From an uncultured Prevotellaceae bacterium (GTDB taxonomy: Bacteria > Bacteroidota > Bacteroidia > Bacteroidales > Bacteroidaceae), in NCBI GenBank assembly GCA_947169115.1, contig CAMVOK010000023.1:1-51577 (forward strand): DNA of 51,577 nt. Reading direction: 5' to 3'. Below, one piece after another: positions 8,988-18,396 of this stretch (within the stretch, counting starts at the first letter, position 1; each line of letters begins with the position of its first letter). Made by a program: the position numbers and the translations under genes. Below the pieces are notes generated by a model, which worked only from the letters and a program-made list of their open reading frames with translations, made no database searches and was not told the DNA's origin.

Positions 8988-9479
8988 TTATCCTAATTGC
9001 CGATTGTAGTCCACCATGCGGATGGCAGTGACGGCACATTCATCACCCTTGTTGCCCAGCATACCGCCGGAGCGAGCCTCGGCCTGTTCCATGTCGTTGC
9101 AGGTGAGAAGACCGTAGATAACAGGAACCGAGCCCTCGGCATTGAGGGCAGCCAGTCCCTGAGTAGCTCCCTGACAGATGTAGTCGAAATGGGGGGTGTC
9201 GCCGCGAACCACACAGCCAATGGCGATGACAGCATCGAAACGCTGACTACGTACCATGCGCGAAGCTCCGAACACGAGTTCGAAACTGCCGGGGACGGTC
9301 AGTATGGTGATGTCGGCTTCACGGGCACCGTTTTTCGTAAGTGTCTGATAGGCTCCGTCAAGCAGGGCTCCCGTAATGTCGTGGTTCCACTCCGATACGA
9401 CAATGCCGAAACGCATACCCTCGGCTGAGGGTACGCGTTCGGGATCGTAATCGGAAAGGTTATGGAATGCGGTAGCCAT
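8988..9479 (-). CDS. ribH: 6,7-dimethyl-8-ribityllumazine synthase
   Basis: A 163-residue lumazine synthase, the penultimate riboflavin enzyme. It condenses 5-amino-6-ribitylamino-uracil with 3,4-dihydroxybutanone 4-phosphate. Diagnostic segments are the N-terminal [19 protein letters not shown] and [13 protein letters not shown]. Family members form pentamers or 60-mers. The start overlaps the stop of the upstream TPR gene (TAATG), so both are in one operon. No other riboflavin gene is present in the window. Confidence 0.95.
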   Translation of the reverse strand: MATAFHNLSDYDPERVPSAEGMRFGIVVSEWNHDITGALLDGAYQTLTKNGAREADITILTVPGSFELVFGASRMVRSQRFDAVIAIGCVVRGDTPHFDYICQGATQGLAALNAEGSVPVIYGLLTCNDMEQAEARSGGMLGNKGDECAVTAIRMVDYNRQLG

Positions 9480-10144
9480 TACTGCTTGGCTTTCTGGATA
9501 TACTTGTCAATTTCCTGACCCAACTGGCTGCCACGGTAGTTGGCCTTTACCTCTTCGTAGAGTTTCAGGGCTTCTGCGGCATTGCCTTGAGATTCGAGTA
9601 TCTGGGCGGCCTGTACGAGGAAGATGGGAGACAGAACGGCATTGTCTGCCTTCTCGGCTGCCTTGGTCAGGGTCTTTACGGCCTTGTCGTTGTCGCCAAG
9701 CTGGGCATATACATTGCCCAGAGCACCCAAGGCTGCGGGGCTTACCATTTCGTCGTCCTTGGCATCGAAGTCCTCGAGGTATTGCTTGGCCTCTTCGTAC
9801 TTGTCCAGTTTGGCATAGGCAAGTCCGGCATAGAGTTTGGCCACGTTACCAGTCTTGGTAGAACCATACTGCTTGGCCACCTCCAGGAGACCGATTACCT
9901 GCTGACCGTCACCATTCAAGGCTTTCTCGTACTGGCCCTGCTGGAAGAGCTGTTCGCAAGGGTAGAGTGCCTCAGCGGCCTTCTGGTTTTTGCTTTCGCT
10001 CCAGTTGTTGAGCAGGATGCCTGCTACGAGTACAACGATTACGGCGCATACGCCAATGATGATTTTCTTCAAATTCTTCTGCAGGAAGCTCTCTTCCTGC
10101 TGTACGGCTTCCTTGGCCATACCTTTACTGTAGTTTTCTGCCAT
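9479..10144 (-). CDS. Membrane-anchored tetratricopeptide repeat protein
   Basis: A 221-residue protein with a cytoplasmic N-terminus, one membrane helix (about 28-47, [18 protein letters not shown]) and four to five TPR-like helical pairs behind it. The layout resembles YfgM, a periplasmic chaperone-network component, and many Bacteroidetes carry such a gene directly before ribH (recollection). The client is unknown. A -7 box at 10191-10184 lies 40 bp before the start. Confidence 0.8.
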   Translation of the reverse strand: MAENYSKGMAKEAVQQEESFLQKNLKKIIIGVCAVIVVLVAGILLNNWSESKNQKAAEALYPCEQLFQQGQYEKALNGDGQQVIGLLEVAKQYGSTKTGNVAKLYAGLAYAKLDKYEEAKQYLEDFDAKDDEMVSPAALGALGNVYAQLGDNDKAVKTLTKAAEKADNAVLSPIFLVQAAQILESQGNAAEALKLYEEVKANYRGSQLGQEIDKYIQKAKQ

Positions 10145-10183
10145 TTTATGTTAAGTTTTTTGTTGTTCTTCTCAAATATCGTG

Positions 10184-10191
10184 CAAAGATA
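10184..10191 (-). promoter_or_regulatory. -7 box for the TPR-ribH operon
   Basis: TATCTTTG on the minus strand, 40 bp upstream of the TPR gene start and divergent to the recF promoter. No clear -33 box is visible at the expected spacing. Confidence 0.55.
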
Positions 10192-10286
10192 CGATAATTA
10201 ATTAGAAATTAAAAATTAAAAAATAAAATATTGAGAAGGAAAGGGGAAAAATATGTATTGTGAATTATGCATTGTGAATTAATTTG

Positions 10287-10294
10287 TATCTTTG
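10287..10294 (+). promoter_or_regulatory. -7 box of recF
   Basis: TATCTTTG lies 8 bp before the recF ATG at 10303, so the leader would be very short. It rules out the longer open frame beginning at 10267. Confidence 0.55.
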
Positions 10295-10302
10295 CGACCA
10301 TT

Positions 10303-11403
10303 ATGGTGCTTACTCGTCTTTCTATTTTAAATTATAGGAATATTGCCCAGGCTGACTTGGAATTGTCGTCTGGCATCAACTGTCTGATTGGGCAGAACGG
10401 TGAGGGAAAGACGAATCTGCTGGATGCCATATACTTCCTGTCGATGTGTAAGAGTTCCACGGGAGGGACGGACTCGACGTGCATACGGCATGGCGAGGAG
10501 TATATGATGTTGCAGGGGCAGTACGAGCGTGAGGACGGGTCACCCGAGGAAATCAGCTGTGGGCTGAGGATGGGACAGAAGAAGGTGTTCCGCCGTGGCA
10601 AGAAGGCTTACAAGCGGTTGGCGGAGCACATCGGACTGGTGCCGCTGGTGGTGGTGAGTCCGGCTGATTCGGAACTCATTGTCGGGGGGAGCGAGGAGCG
10701 GAGGAGGTTTCTCGACATTGTGATTTCGCAGTGCGAGCCTGCCTACATCGATGCCTTGATACGCTACAACAAGGCCCTGCAACAGCGCAACGTATTGCTG
10801 AAGATGGAGGGTGCGGAGCCTGACCCTGAGCTGCTCGACATTCTGGAGGAGACGATGGCGAGAGAGGGAGAGTTTGTCTATGAACGGCGGAGGTTCTACG
10901 TGGAGCAACTGGTTCCTACCTTCCAGCGTTACTACTCCACGGTGTCGCAGGGAGCAGAGCAGGTGGGACTGGAGTATGTCAGCCACTGCCAACGGGGGCC
11001 GCTGCTGGAGGTGATACGTCGCGACCGCCACAAGGACCGTGCCGTGGGCTACTCTCTGCATGGCATCCACCGCGACGAACTGGAGATGACGCTGAGCGGT
11101 TACCCTATCCGCAGGGAGGGGAGTCAGGGGCAGCGGAAGTCGTTTCTCGTGGCCCTGAAGCTTAGCCAGTTCGACTTTCTGCGCCGTACGGGAAGCCATA
11201 CGACGCCCATATTGCTCTTGGACGATATCTTCGACAAGCTCGATGCCACGCGTGTGGAGCAGATTGTGCGACTGGTGTCGGGCGAGAACTTCGGACAGAT
11301 ATTCATTACGGACACCAACCGCGACCATCTGGACCAGATTCTCCGCCTCATGCCGGGGGAGCACCGACTGTTCCACGTAAAGAACGGGAACTTCGAGGGC
11401 TAA
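10303..11403 (+). CDS. recF: DNA replication and repair protein RecF
   Basis: A 366-residue SMC-like ATPase that loads RecA at gapped DNA together with RecO and RecR (recR lies at 14.1-14.8 kb). The Walker A motif GQNGEGKT is at 30-37, the signature region around SQGQRKS, and the Walker B LLLLDDIFDKLD near the C-terminus. ATG 10303 is chosen because the -7 box lies at 10287-10294 and the product then begins with the family's usual short N-terminus (MVLTRLSILNYRN). A DciA-like gene follows, as in many Bacteroidetes. Confidence 0.95.
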   Translation: MVLTRLSILNYRNIAQADLELSSGINCLIGQNGEGKTNLLDAIYFLSMCKSSTGGTDSTCIRHGEEYMMLQGQYEREDGSPEEISCGLRMGQKKVFRRGKKAYKRLAEHIGLVPLVVVSPADSELIVGGSEERRRFLDIVISQCEPAYIDALIRYNKALQQRNVLLKMEGAEPDPELLDILEETMAREGEFVYERRRFYVEQLVPTFQRYYSTVSQGAEQVGLEYVSHCQRGPLLEVIRRDRHKDRAVGYSLHGIHRDELEMTLSGYPIRREGSQGQRKSFLVALKLSQFDFLRRTGSHTTPILLLDDIFDKLDATRVEQIVRLVSGENFGQIFITDTNRDHLDQILRLMPGEHRLFHVKNGNFEG

Positions 11404-11513
11404 CTGGGATTTCTTATAATAAAACACAGATTACGCGGATTTCACGGATTTATATCCTTTTTAAAACACAAAAACACGGATTGTTCCCCCCCCACACAAA
11501 AAGACGTTGAACA

Positions 11514-11804
11514 TTGAAAAGGAAAAACACTGAGGCTTTGCACGATGTACTGCTCCGCTTCCTGCGCGAACAGGGACTCGAAACTCCGCTCAACGAGTAT
11601 CGGGCCGTAGCGGCATGGCCCAAGGTGGCGGGCCCCGTCATCACCCAAATGACGGGCGACGTGCGCTTCAAGTCGGGAACGCTGTACATCAAGATTAACC
11701 GCCCTGCCCTACGCCAGGACCTTGCCATGGGACGCACCCAGCTGGCTCAGCGAATCAATCGGGAGGTGGGTGCGCAGGTGGTTAGCGAAATCGTTTTCTA
11801 TTAG
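11514..11804 (+). CDS. DciA-like (DUF721) protein, probable TTG start
   Basis: A 96-residue protein of the DUF721/DciA family, which in many bacteria helps load the replicative helicase. The KH-like core is seen in WPKVAGP and LYIKINRPALRQDL. The family N-terminus (M-K-R...) begins here at a TTG codon; an in-frame TGA lies two codons upstream (11508-11510) and the next Met is well inside the domain, so TTG 11514 is the only start giving a full-length protein. A run of nine C residues at 11486-11494 lies just upstream. Its position next to recF supports a replication role. Confidence 0.8.
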   Translation: MKRKNTEALHDVLLRFLREQGLETPLNEYRAVAAWPKVAGPVITQMTGDVRFKSGTLYIKINRPALRQDLAMGRTQLAQRINREVGAQVVSEIVFY

Positions 11805-11900
11805 GGACTTACCTTTATCTTTTTGCCGTTTTTCTGCATGCTTTTCGGGAGACCGAACGGATGCTTACGAGGACTTCAAAAAATCCTCCTCATGATTTTA

Positions 11901-12011
11901 CAAAGTCATTATAAGGATTTTACAAAGTCATTATAAGGATTATGCAAAGTCCTTATAAGGAGTTCAACAAGTCCTTATAAGGAGTTCAACAAGTCCTTAT
12001 AAGGAGTTGTT
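11901..12011. repeat. 22-bp tandem array with palindromic CCTTATAAGG cores
   Basis: Five units start at 11901, 11923, 11945, 11968 and 11990 (22, 22, 23, 22 and 22 bp). The first two carry CATTATAAGG and the last three the perfect palindrome CCTTATAAGG. A degenerate sixth unit (12012-12033) follows. The regular two-helical-turn spacing puts the palindromes on the same DNA face. Confidence 0.85.
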
Positions 12012-12082
12012 CGAATGGTTATAAGCATCCCGACGGATGGTTCCGACCACCCCGACGGCGGCTGCCCACCACGGCACCGCGA

Positions 12083-12117
12083 TGGTGGTAAGCACTGGAC
12101 TGCTATGCTTACCACCA
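12083..12117. terminator. Inverted repeat, possible bidirectional terminator
   Basis: TGGTGGTAAGCA (12083-12094) pairs perfectly with TGCTTACCACCA (12106-12117) around an 11-base loop. A second pair, GATGGGCAG (12153-12161) with CTGCCCATC (12173-12181), follows. No T-tract is attached, so a role in termination is only inferred from the convergent gene arrangement. Confidence 0.4.
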
Positions 12118-12208
12118 CAGGACTGCAATGCTGGTAAGCATCGGGTAACGATGATGGGCAGCCCGATGTGGACTGCCCATCACCATGTCGGGGGAAAAGA
12201 CTCCCTCT

Positions 12209-12709
12209 TCACGACAATATCGTCTGGAACAGCGTGGCCGTCTGGCGGCCTTCTATCCAGCAAGGCAACTGCGCCATGGGTTCGTAGCCCGCAGCACGGA
12301 AGAGAGCCTGGGCTGGCAGGTTGTCAACGGAGACGTAGGCATAGAGGGAACGGAGGCGAAGGTGGCGACGGGCATAGTCGGAAAGGCATTGCAGCGCTTC
12401 CCGCCCGAGCCCCTGCCGTCTCCACGACGGAAGCATCACGATGGACACCTCGGCACGCAGATGGCGAGGGTCGAAGTTGGTGAGGTCAGTCGCTCCGCAG
12501 GACTGCCCGTTGCAATCGACGACCAGACGCAACTCCCCATCCTGATAGATGTCGGCATGCTGCGATGCCAGATACTGACGGACGGAATAGCGCGAAAGCG
12601 GCTGCCCCGTGGACGACCACGGCCACAGGCTCTCGTCGTTCTCTATCTCGTAGATGAGCTGGAGGTCTTCCGGCTCCAGAGCCCGAAGCTTTAACTTATT
12701 CGAAGACAT
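12209..12709 (-). CDS. GNAT family N-acetyltransferase
   Basis: A 166-residue acetyl-CoA-dependent acetyltransferase. The acetyl-CoA-binding motif A is seen in VSIVMLPSWRRQGLGREAL (R/Q-x-x-G-x-G/A) and the C-terminal ALFRAAGY segment closes the fold. The N-terminus (LRALEPEDLQLIYEIEND) resembles SpeG/RimJ-like members, but the substrate cannot be inferred. The start lies 14 bp inside the preceding glycosyltransferase gene, so it is the last gene of the his-recR transcript. Confidence 0.85.
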   Translation of the reverse strand: MSSNKLKLRALEPEDLQLIYEIENDESLWPWSSTGQPLSRYSVRQYLASQHADIYQDGELRLVVDCNGQSCGATDLTNFDPRHLRAEVSIVMLPSWRRQGLGREALQCLSDYARRHLRLRSLYAYVSVDNLPAQALFRAAGYEPMAQLPCWIEGRQTATLFQTILS

Positions 12710-13892
12710 CGTTCAAGAGTATGAATTTACGGGTCTGAGGGTCGAAGGTTCCCAGCGAGAGGTTGCTCCCCTGCCCTGCTCCGCCAATGAGAAGCCGCAG
12801 GATGTGACCATAGCTGTAGGCACTGGTATCATAGACCACGTAGAGGGTATCGGCAGACGGCGTAAGGTCGAGATGTCCCTGCGGACGGCTCTTGGCATCA
12901 CCTTCCACAAACGTGCTCACAAGTCCGTTGCGCCGACAAATATCGCGCATCGCGTCGAGGGCATCCTTCGTGCCAATGCACAGACAACCCTCAGCCTTCG
13001 GCCTTGAGGGGAACAAGGAGACCACTGGCGCTACGAGTCTCTGCCACGTGCGCTTCGTCATGTCGAGGGCAGCCCGAAGATAGACCGCAAGACGAATGAA
13101 GAGAGCCACCATGCGGTAGCGACGGCTGAAGTGCTTGTCGAAGAAGATAAGCATGGCCCTATAGAAGATGTGGACGTAGCGATAGGAACTCTTATGGGTG
13201 CTCTCGCCCTTATAATGCAGGATGGCCGTGGGAACGTATGCGTTGCGCCATCCGCCAAGCAGCAGACGGTAACTGAGGTCGATGTCCTCACCATACATAA
13301 AGAAGTCCTCGTCAAGTCCCCCCATTTGGGAAAGAGCCTCCCGGCGGAGCATACAGAAGGCTCCCGAGATGACCTCGATGTAAGCAGGTTCCTCACGATT
13401 GAGGTAGCGCATGTAGTATCGCCCGAAACGTCGGCTATGGGGGAACAATGCCGTCAGCCCCACCATCTTGCAGAAGGCCGTCCACGGGGTTGGCACCCCA
13501 CGACGCGACTCCCACGCGAAACGCCCCTTGTCGCCATACATCGCACAGCCCGTGGCCCCCACCTCGGGATGATGGTCGAGGTAATTCATGCAATCCCTGA
13601 AGGTCTGTTCCGTAACCATAGTGTCGGGGTTCAGCAGGAGCACATAACGCCCCCGAGCCTGACGTATGGCCTGGTTGTTGGCCTTGGAGAACCCCCGGTT
13701 GTCGGGGTTGGCAATAAAATGCACCTCGGGGAAACGTCCCGACAAGTAACCTATACTGCCATCCGAAGAGTCGTTGTCAACCACAAATACTTCCATCTCC
13801 AGCCCCTCCCCCGCTGCAAAAACGGAACGCAGGCACTGTTCAAGATAGTACCGGACATTGTAGTTGACAATAACAACAGACAAATCCATCAC
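12696..13892 (-). CDS. Glycosyltransferase family 2 (rhamnosyltransferase-like)
   Basis: A 398-residue GT-A transferase. SVVIVNYNVRYYLEQCL opens the fold, VDNDSSDGS and LLLNPDTMV contain the nucleotide and metal-binding Asp residues, and EDIDLSYR is the conserved ED motif of wbbL/RfbF-type rhamnosyltransferases. About 110 C-terminal residues beyond the core (after about 285) are not recognised. It is probably involved in capsule or O-antigen assembly. It overlaps both neighbours by a few bases. Confidence 0.85.
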   Translation of the reverse strand: MMDLSVVIVNYNVRYYLEQCLRSVFAAGEGLEMEVFVVDNDSSDGSIGYLSGRFPEVHFIANPDNRGFSKANNQAIRQARGRYVLLLNPDTMVTEQTFRDCMNYLDHHPEVGATGCAMYGDKGRFAWESRRGVPTPWTAFCKMVGLTALFPHSRRFGRYYMRYLNREEPAYIEVISGAFCMLRREALSQMGGLDEDFFMYGEDIDLSYRLLLGGWRNAYVPTAILHYKGESTHKSSYRYVHIFYRAMLIFFDKHFSRRYRMVALFIRLAVYLRAALDMTKRTWQRLVAPVVSLFPSRPKAEGCLCIGTKDALDAMRDICRRNGLVSTFVEGDAKSRPQGHLDLTPSADTLYVVYDTSAYSYGHILRLLIGGAGQGSNLSLGTFDPQTRKFILLNDVFE

Positions 13893-14146
13893 TCAGCCTC
13901 CTCCTTTTCCTCCGAACGCGACTGACCAGGATGCACCGTAACCAGAAACATGGCCCAAAGCCCCATGAGGGCAACAAAGATGCCACTCGTCTCCTTGGTC
14001 GTAAAATAATAAAGAAGTCCCACAAAAACAGGGCAAAGAGCCACCACGAGGCGTATCACACGACCGACCTTGCGCTTCGTCAAGGCCACAGGTATGGCAG
14101 CGATGGCCAATACATACAGAAATACTTGTATTAAATAACTTGTCAT
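13889..14146 (-). CDS. Small three-helix membrane protein
   Basis: An 85-residue protein with three hydrophobic segments (about 4-22, 32-50 and 54-72) and a charged tail ([10 protein letters not shown]). I do not recognise a family. It is real to judge from the 4-bp start/stop overlaps with recR upstream and the glycosyltransferase downstream, which tie it into the operon. Confidence 0.65.
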   Translation of the reverse strand: MTSYLIQVFLYVLAIAAIPVALTKRKVGRVIRLVVALCPVFVGLLYYFTTKETSGIFVALMGLWAMFLVTVHPGQSRSEEKEEAE

Positions 14147-14757
14147 AAGCTTACATTAAATGGAGTACGGTTGACGATGGAACGCCCCAGCGTAACCTCG
14201 TCGGTATATTGCAATTCATCATTCTGGGCCACACCACGGGCAATCACACTCACCTTTACACCACTGTCGGCCAACTTGCGATACAGATAGAAGTTCGTAG
14301 TGTCGCCCTCCATCGTCGGGCTGAGGGCAAGTATCACCTCTGCCACATCCCCCTCCCTGACACGCTCCACCAGACTCTGAATCTGCAAGTCGCTGGGTCC
14401 GATGCCGTCCATCGGGGAGATGACACCACCCAACACATGGTACGTGCCACGATATTGTTGCGTCGCCTCGATGGCCATCACATCCTGAATGTTCTCCACA
14501 ACACATATGAGGGCATGGTCACGACGCGGATTGCCACAGATGTCGCAAGTTTCAGTGTCCGAGATATTGTGGCAGATATGGCAGAACTTCACTTCCTGCC
14601 GCAGACGTACAACACTATTGCCAAAAGCCTCCACAGCCTTCACGTCCTGCCGCAACAGGTGAAGCACCAGACGCATGGCTGTCTTCGAACCAATGCCCGG
14701 TAACTTTGCAAACTCCTCAACGGCTCGCTCCAACAATTGTGACGGATAGTGTTGCAT
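14143..14757 (-). CDS. recR: Recombination mediator protein RecR
   Basis: A 204-residue RecR. Order of motifs: helix-hairpin-helix ([17 protein letters not shown]), the C4 zinc finger ([16 protein letters not shown]), then the Toprim domain ([12 protein letters not shown] ... [11 protein letters not shown]). It works with RecO, and often RecF, in gap repair. ATG 14757 (product [12 protein letters not shown]) is preferred over the TTG 15 bp upstream, which falls in a 7-bp repeat array. It follows hisB on the same strand. Confidence 0.95.
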   Translation of the reverse strand: MQHYPSQLLERAVEEFAKLPGIGSKTAMRLVLHLLRQDVKAVEAFGNSVVRLRQEVKFCHICHNISDTETCDICGNPRRDHALICVVENIQDVMAIEATQQYRGTYHVLGGVISPMDGIGPSDLQIQSLVERVREGDVAEVILALSPTMEGDTTNFYLYRKLADSGVKVSVIARGVAQNDELQYTDEVTLGRSIVNRTPFNVSL

Positions 14758-14761
14758 CTTG

Positions 14762-14832
14762 TTTAATGGCAAATGTCAAATGGTAAATGGCTAAATGGTA
14801 AATGGTAAATGGTAAATGGCTAAATGGCTAAA
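14762..14832. repeat. 7-bp tandem repeat array (aaatggt)
   Basis: About ten 7-mers of the type aaatggt/aaatggc fill the spacer between hisB and recR. Confidence 0.85.
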
Positions 14833-14834
14833 TG

Positions 14835-15899
14835 TTAGATTACTCCCTTGCTCGAGGGAAGTTGCATGTGTTCGACATCTCTACGGACAGCCATCTTCAG
14901 GGCACGTGCCATGGCTTTGAAGATACCCTCTATCTTGTGATGCTCGTTATCGCCCTCCGCCTTGATGTTCAGGTTCATGCGTGCCGCATCACTGAGACTC
15001 TTGAAGAAGTGCAGAAACATTTCCGTAGGCATCTCTCCCACTCGCTCGCGATGGAACTCGGCATTCCACACCAGCCAGGGACGGCCACCGAAGTCGAGCG
15101 CCACCTGACAAAGGCAATCGTCCATAGGCAGACAATACCCATAGCGCTCTATGCCGCGCTTGTCACCCAATGCCTTGGCAAGACACTCGCCCAAGGCCAG
15201 TGCCGTATCCTCGATGGTATGGTGCTCATCAACATGCAGGTCGCCCTTGCAATGTATGGTGAGGTCGATATTGCCGTGCTTGGCAATCTGCTCCAACATG
15301 TGGTCGAAAAAGCCCAGTCCCGTGTTGATGTCAGTCTTACCGTCCCCATCAAGATTCACCCGAACAAGGATGTCCGTTTCCTTCGTCGTGCGCCTTACCT
15401 CAGCCTCGCGCTCACCGGCATACACCGTTTCACATATCTTGCTCCACGTCATCGTCGGAGAGAGTATAAGCGACTTGCATCCCAAGTTACGGGCAAGCTG
15501 TGCATCACTCTCACGGTCGCCGATAACGTAACTATTAGCGATATCGAAGGTTCCGTCGAGATAGGGAGCCAGCATGGCGGTACCCGGTTTACGGGTGGGA
15601 CGGTTGTCCTCGGGAAACGAACGGTCGATGTGTTGGGCATCGAACTCCACCCCCTCGCTATGCAGAATCTCAAGCATAAGATTGTGCGTAGGCCAGAAGT
15701 CAGCCTCGGGATAAGAGGCCGTTCCCAGTCCGTCCTGATTGCTAACCATAACAAACAAGTAGTCAGTATGCTGGCGCAGGAATCGTAGAGAGGAGATTGC
15801 CTCTGGCACAAACTGGAACTTCTCGAACGAATCTATCTGCTCGTCCTCGGGTTCCCTCAATATCGTACCATCTCTATCAATAAAAAGTATCTTCTTCAT
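14835..15899 (-). CDS. hisB: Bifunctional histidinol-phosphatase / imidazoleglycerol-phosphate dehydratase
   Basis: A 354-residue fusion. The N-terminal HAD phosphatase (about 1-165) has the motif FIDRDGTIL with the catalytic Asp8/Asp10 pair and a Cys/His cluster expected to bind zinc. The C-terminal dehydratase (about 168-354) shows [27 protein letters not shown] and the second metal motif [11 protein letters not shown]. It catalyses steps 6 and 8 of histidine synthesis. The position downstream of hisC matches the enterobacterial-like HisB fusion. Confidence 0.95.
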   Translation of the reverse strand: MKKILFIDRDGTILREPEDEQIDSFEKFQFVPEAISSLRFLRQHTDYLFVMVSNQDGLGTASYPEADFWPTHNLMLEILHSEGVEFDAQHIDRSFPEDNRPTRKPGTAMLAPYLDGTFDIANSYVIGDRESDAQLARNLGCKSLILSPTMTWSKICETVYAGEREAEVRRTTKETDILVRVNLDGDGKTDINTGLGFFDHMLEQIAKHGNIDLTIHCKGDLHVDEHHTIEDTALALGECLAKALGDKRGIERYGYCLPMDDCLCQVALDFGGRPWLVWNAEFHRERVGEMPTEMFLHFFKSLSDAARMNLNIKAEGDNEHHKIEGIFKAMARALKMAVRRDVEHMQLPSSKGVI

Positions 15900-15900
15900 A

Positions 15901-15975
15901 ATCTTTCATCCTTAATCCATAACCCTTCACCCTTCACCCTTAACCCTTCATCCTTCACCCATAACCCTTCACCCC
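15901..15975. repeat. 7-bp tandem repeat array (aaccctt/caccctt)
   Basis: About ten 7-mers fill the hisC-hisB spacer and run into the hisC stop codon, so the last hisC codons lie in the array. The complement matches the aagggtt units at 2865-2932. Confidence 0.85.
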
Positions 15976-17012
15976 TTATACTGTCTGAGTGCTGCCAAGA
16001 GTTCGCAATTCTCCTGGGGTGTACCAATCGTAATGCGAAGACAGTTTCCACACAAAACCACGCGATTGCGGTTGCGTACGATAATGCCACGGTCAACGAG
16101 GTAGTGATAAACGGCATCGGCATCTGTAACCTCGGCCAGGAAGAAGTTGGCATCCGTCGGATACACCTTCTTGCAGAACGGCAGGTCGGCAATCGAAGGC
16201 ACGACATTGTTACGTTCAGTGCAGATAACCCCAAGCCACTGATTCACCTTGGGAATACTACGCAACATCTCCATGGCTCGCTGCTGGGTGAGCTGGTTGA
16301 CATTATAGGGATACTTCACCTTATTGAAAAGAGCGATTATCTCGGGACTGGCAAAAGCCATGCCCAGACGAATGGCCGCACTGGCCCATGCCTTGCTGAA
16401 TGTATTCAGTACAATGAGATTGGGATAGTGTGGAAGGTCGTAACGAAAAGGACGAACCTGTGTGAAGTCGCTATAAGCTTCGTCAATAACCACAATGCCA
16501 TGGAAGTTATCAAGTACCTTCGTCACCTCTTGACGGGACATACAGTTTCCCGTGGGGTTGTTGGGCGAACAAATCCAAACGACCTTCGTGTGGTCGTCAC
16601 AGGCGGCCAACAACTTTTCGGTATTCAACTGGAAGCCCTCGTCGAGCAACACAGGACGATACTCCACATCGTTAATTTCGGCACATACCTCATACATGCC
16701 ATAAGTAGGAGCAATAGCCACCACGTTGTCCACCCTGGGTTCACAAAAGATACGATATACAAGGTCTATGGCCTCGTCACTGCCATTCCCAAGGAAGGTG
16801 TATTCCGCAGGGATTCCCTTCACTTTGGCCAGTTCGGCTTTCAGTTCCTCCTGTAAAGGATCGGGATAACGGTTCAGCGTACTGTTATAAGGATTCTCGT
16901 TGGCATCCAGAAACACACGCGCTGCCCTACCCTTGAATTCATCGCGGGCACAGCTGTAAGGCGTAAGCCGCTGGATGTTCTGACGTACTAACTTGCTTAG
17001 TTCAATATTCAT
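15969..17012 (-). CDS. hisC: Histidinol-phosphate aminotransferase
   Basis: A 347-residue class I/II PLP aminotransferase. The PLP-binding Lys is in [14 protein letters not shown], with the ring-contacting SPNNPTGN and DEAYSDF motifs upstream. It transfers the amino group from glutamate to imidazole-acetol phosphate. Place in operon: between hisD and hisB. The final Gly and the stop fall within a 7-bp repeat array. Confidence 0.93.
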   Translation of the reverse strand: MNIELSKLVRQNIQRLTPYSCARDEFKGRAARVFLDANENPYNSTLNRYPDPLQEELKAELAKVKGIPAEYTFLGNGSDEAIDLVYRIFCEPRVDNVVAIAPTYGMYEVCAEINDVEYRPVLLDEGFQLNTEKLLAACDDHTKVVWICSPNNPTGNCMSRQEVTKVLDNFHGIVVIDEAYSDFTQVRPFRYDLPHYPNLIVLNTFSKAWASAAIRLGMAFASPEIIALFNKVKYPYNVNQLTQQRAMEMLRSIPKVNQWLGVICTERNNVVPSIADLPFCKKVYPTDANFFLAEVTDADAVYHYLVDRGIIVRNRNRVVLCGNCLRITIGTPQENCELLAALRQYKG

Positions 17013-17037
17013 TGTTATTGGTTATTTGGAAGTTTAG

Positions 17038-17095
17038 AGGTTAGGGAATAGTGCGCAGCCTATTATGCATTATGCATTATAAATTATGCATTAAA
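17038..17095. repeat. Second copy of the TAGTGCGCAGCC / ATTATGCATT dispersed repeat
   Basis: AATAGTGCGCAGCC followed by repeated ATTATGCATT fills the hisD-hisC spacer. It matches 2927-2987 in order and sequence. Confidence 0.6.
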
Positions 17096-18388
17096 TTAGG
17101 CTGTAATTTCCTTACTCTTCATTCTCAGCGTCATAGCATTCTTGTGGGCATCCAGTTGTTCACCAGCCGCCATCAGCTCCACGGCATGACCGATGGAACG
17201 TATGCCGTCGGCATTGAGTTCCTGGAATGTCACCTTACGCTGGTAACTATCAAGATTTACACCATTATAGGCCACGGCATAGCCATTGGTGGGCAGAGTG
17301 TGGTTGGTACCACTGGCATAGTCGCCAGCACTCTCGGGGGTCAGGTGTCCGAGGAAAACACTACCTGCATTTACCACCTTGTCGGCGAGTTCCATGTAGT
17401 TCCCTGTCTCTATGATAAGATGTTCAGGAGCATACTGATTGGTCAGACGCATCATCTCGTCGTGGTTGTCAACGAGAATTATCTTACTATGCTCCAAAGC
17501 CTGTATGGCAATCTCCTTTCGGGGCAGCAAGGCCAGTTGACGCTCCACTTCGGCCTCAACCTGTGGAATCAGTTCCTCGCTGTTGGTGACAAGCAGAACC
17601 TGACTGTCCGTTCCATGCTCGGCTTGCGACAAGAGGTCGGCAGCCACAAAGGCTGGATTTGCCGTATGGTCGGCCAACACTTCCACCTCACTGGGACCTG
17701 CCGGCATGTCGATGGCTGCATCGTGCAGCGAAACCTGCTGTTTGGCACACATCACATACTGATTGCCAGGACCGAATATCTTATAAACCTTGGGCACACT
17801 TTCCGTCCCGTATGCCATGGCACCGATGGCTTGCACCCCTCCTATCTTGAAGATGTTGCTGACACCGGCAATACGGGCGGCCACCAATATGGCAGGATTC
17901 ACCTTGCCCTCACGGTTGGGCGGCGTACAGAGTACGATTTCACGACAACCGGCAATCTTAGCCGGAGTAGCCAACATGAGCACGGTACTGAAGAGAGGAG
18001 CCGTACCACCAGGGATATAGAGCCCGACACGTTCGATGGGGATAGCTTTTTGCCAACAGGTAACTCCGTTGGTGACTTCGCACTTACGCCCCTCAAAACG
18101 CTGCGCAGCATGGAAGGTATGGATGTTGCGGTGCGCCAGTTCCAACGCCTCTTTCAGTTCTGTACTGACAAGCGTCTCAGCCTCCTGCATCTCTTCTTCC
18201 GTGACCGCAAGAGACTGGAGACGAACATGGTCGAAGCGTTCTTCAAACTCACGAATCGCCTCATCTCCACGCTGACGAACCTCACTTAGCACACCAGCAA
18301 CTATCTCGTTAAGCTGAGTGGCTTCTTTCGTTGGACGTCGCAATAATTCCGCCCACTCTTCTTCTTTTGGATATCGAAATATATTCAT
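17096..18388 (-). CDS. hisD: Histidinol dehydrogenase
   Basis: A 430-residue zinc enzyme performing the last two oxidations to histidine. Recognised by GLYIPGGTAPLFSTVLMLA, GPGNQYVMCAKQQVS and the metal and active-site region YAPEHLII. The start lies 8 bp after the stop of the Omp28-like gene, so that gene is transcribed within the operon. The C-terminus (MRMKSKEITA form) is normal in length. Confidence 0.95.
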   Translation of the reverse strand: MNIFRYPKEEEWAELLRRPTKEATQLNEIVAGVLSEVRQRGDEAIREFEERFDHVRLQSLAVTEEEMQEAETLVSTELKEALELAHRNIHTFHAAQRFEGRKCEVTNGVTCWQKAIPIERVGLYIPGGTAPLFSTVLMLATPAKIAGCREIVLCTPPNREGKVNPAILVAARIAGVSNIFKIGGVQAIGAMAYGTESVPKVYKIFGPGNQYVMCAKQQVSLHDAAIDMPAGPSEVEVLADHTANPAFVAADLLSQAEHGTDSQVLLVTNSEELIPQVEAEVERQLALLPRKEIAIQALEHSKIILVDNHDEMMRLTNQYAPEHLIIETGNYMELADKVVNAGSVFLGHLTPESAGDYASGTNHTLPTNGYAVAYNGVNLDSYQRKVTFQELNADGIRSIGHAVELMAAGEQLDAHKNAMTLRMKSKEITA

Positions 18389-18396
18389 ATAACCCT

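Larger units (their letters stand above)
11805..12208. other. 404-bp convergent intergenic region
   Basis: It lies between dciA (+) and the acetyltransferase (-). It contains a five-unit 22-bp tandem array (11901-12011) and GC-richer inverted repeats (12083-12117 and 12153-12181). Frames crossing it are short or are shadows of the acetyltransferase, so I see no gene. Confidence 0.7.

Noticed and set aside
11901..12011. CRISPR-like direct repeats
   Set aside because: The units abut with no spacers and drift in sequence; no cas genes are nearby.
12037..12694. Overlapping plus-strand frames in the region after dciA
   Set aside because: They lie largely opposite the acetyltransferase gene or in inverted repeats, and the products are Arg/His/Pro-rich without a family.
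14832..15788. 318-codon plus-strand frame opposite hisB
   Set aside because: Shadow of hisB without promoter or family match.
17051..18289. 412-codon plus-strand frame opposite hisD
   Set aside because: Shadow of hisD; rich in His and Thr as antisense frames of such genes are.
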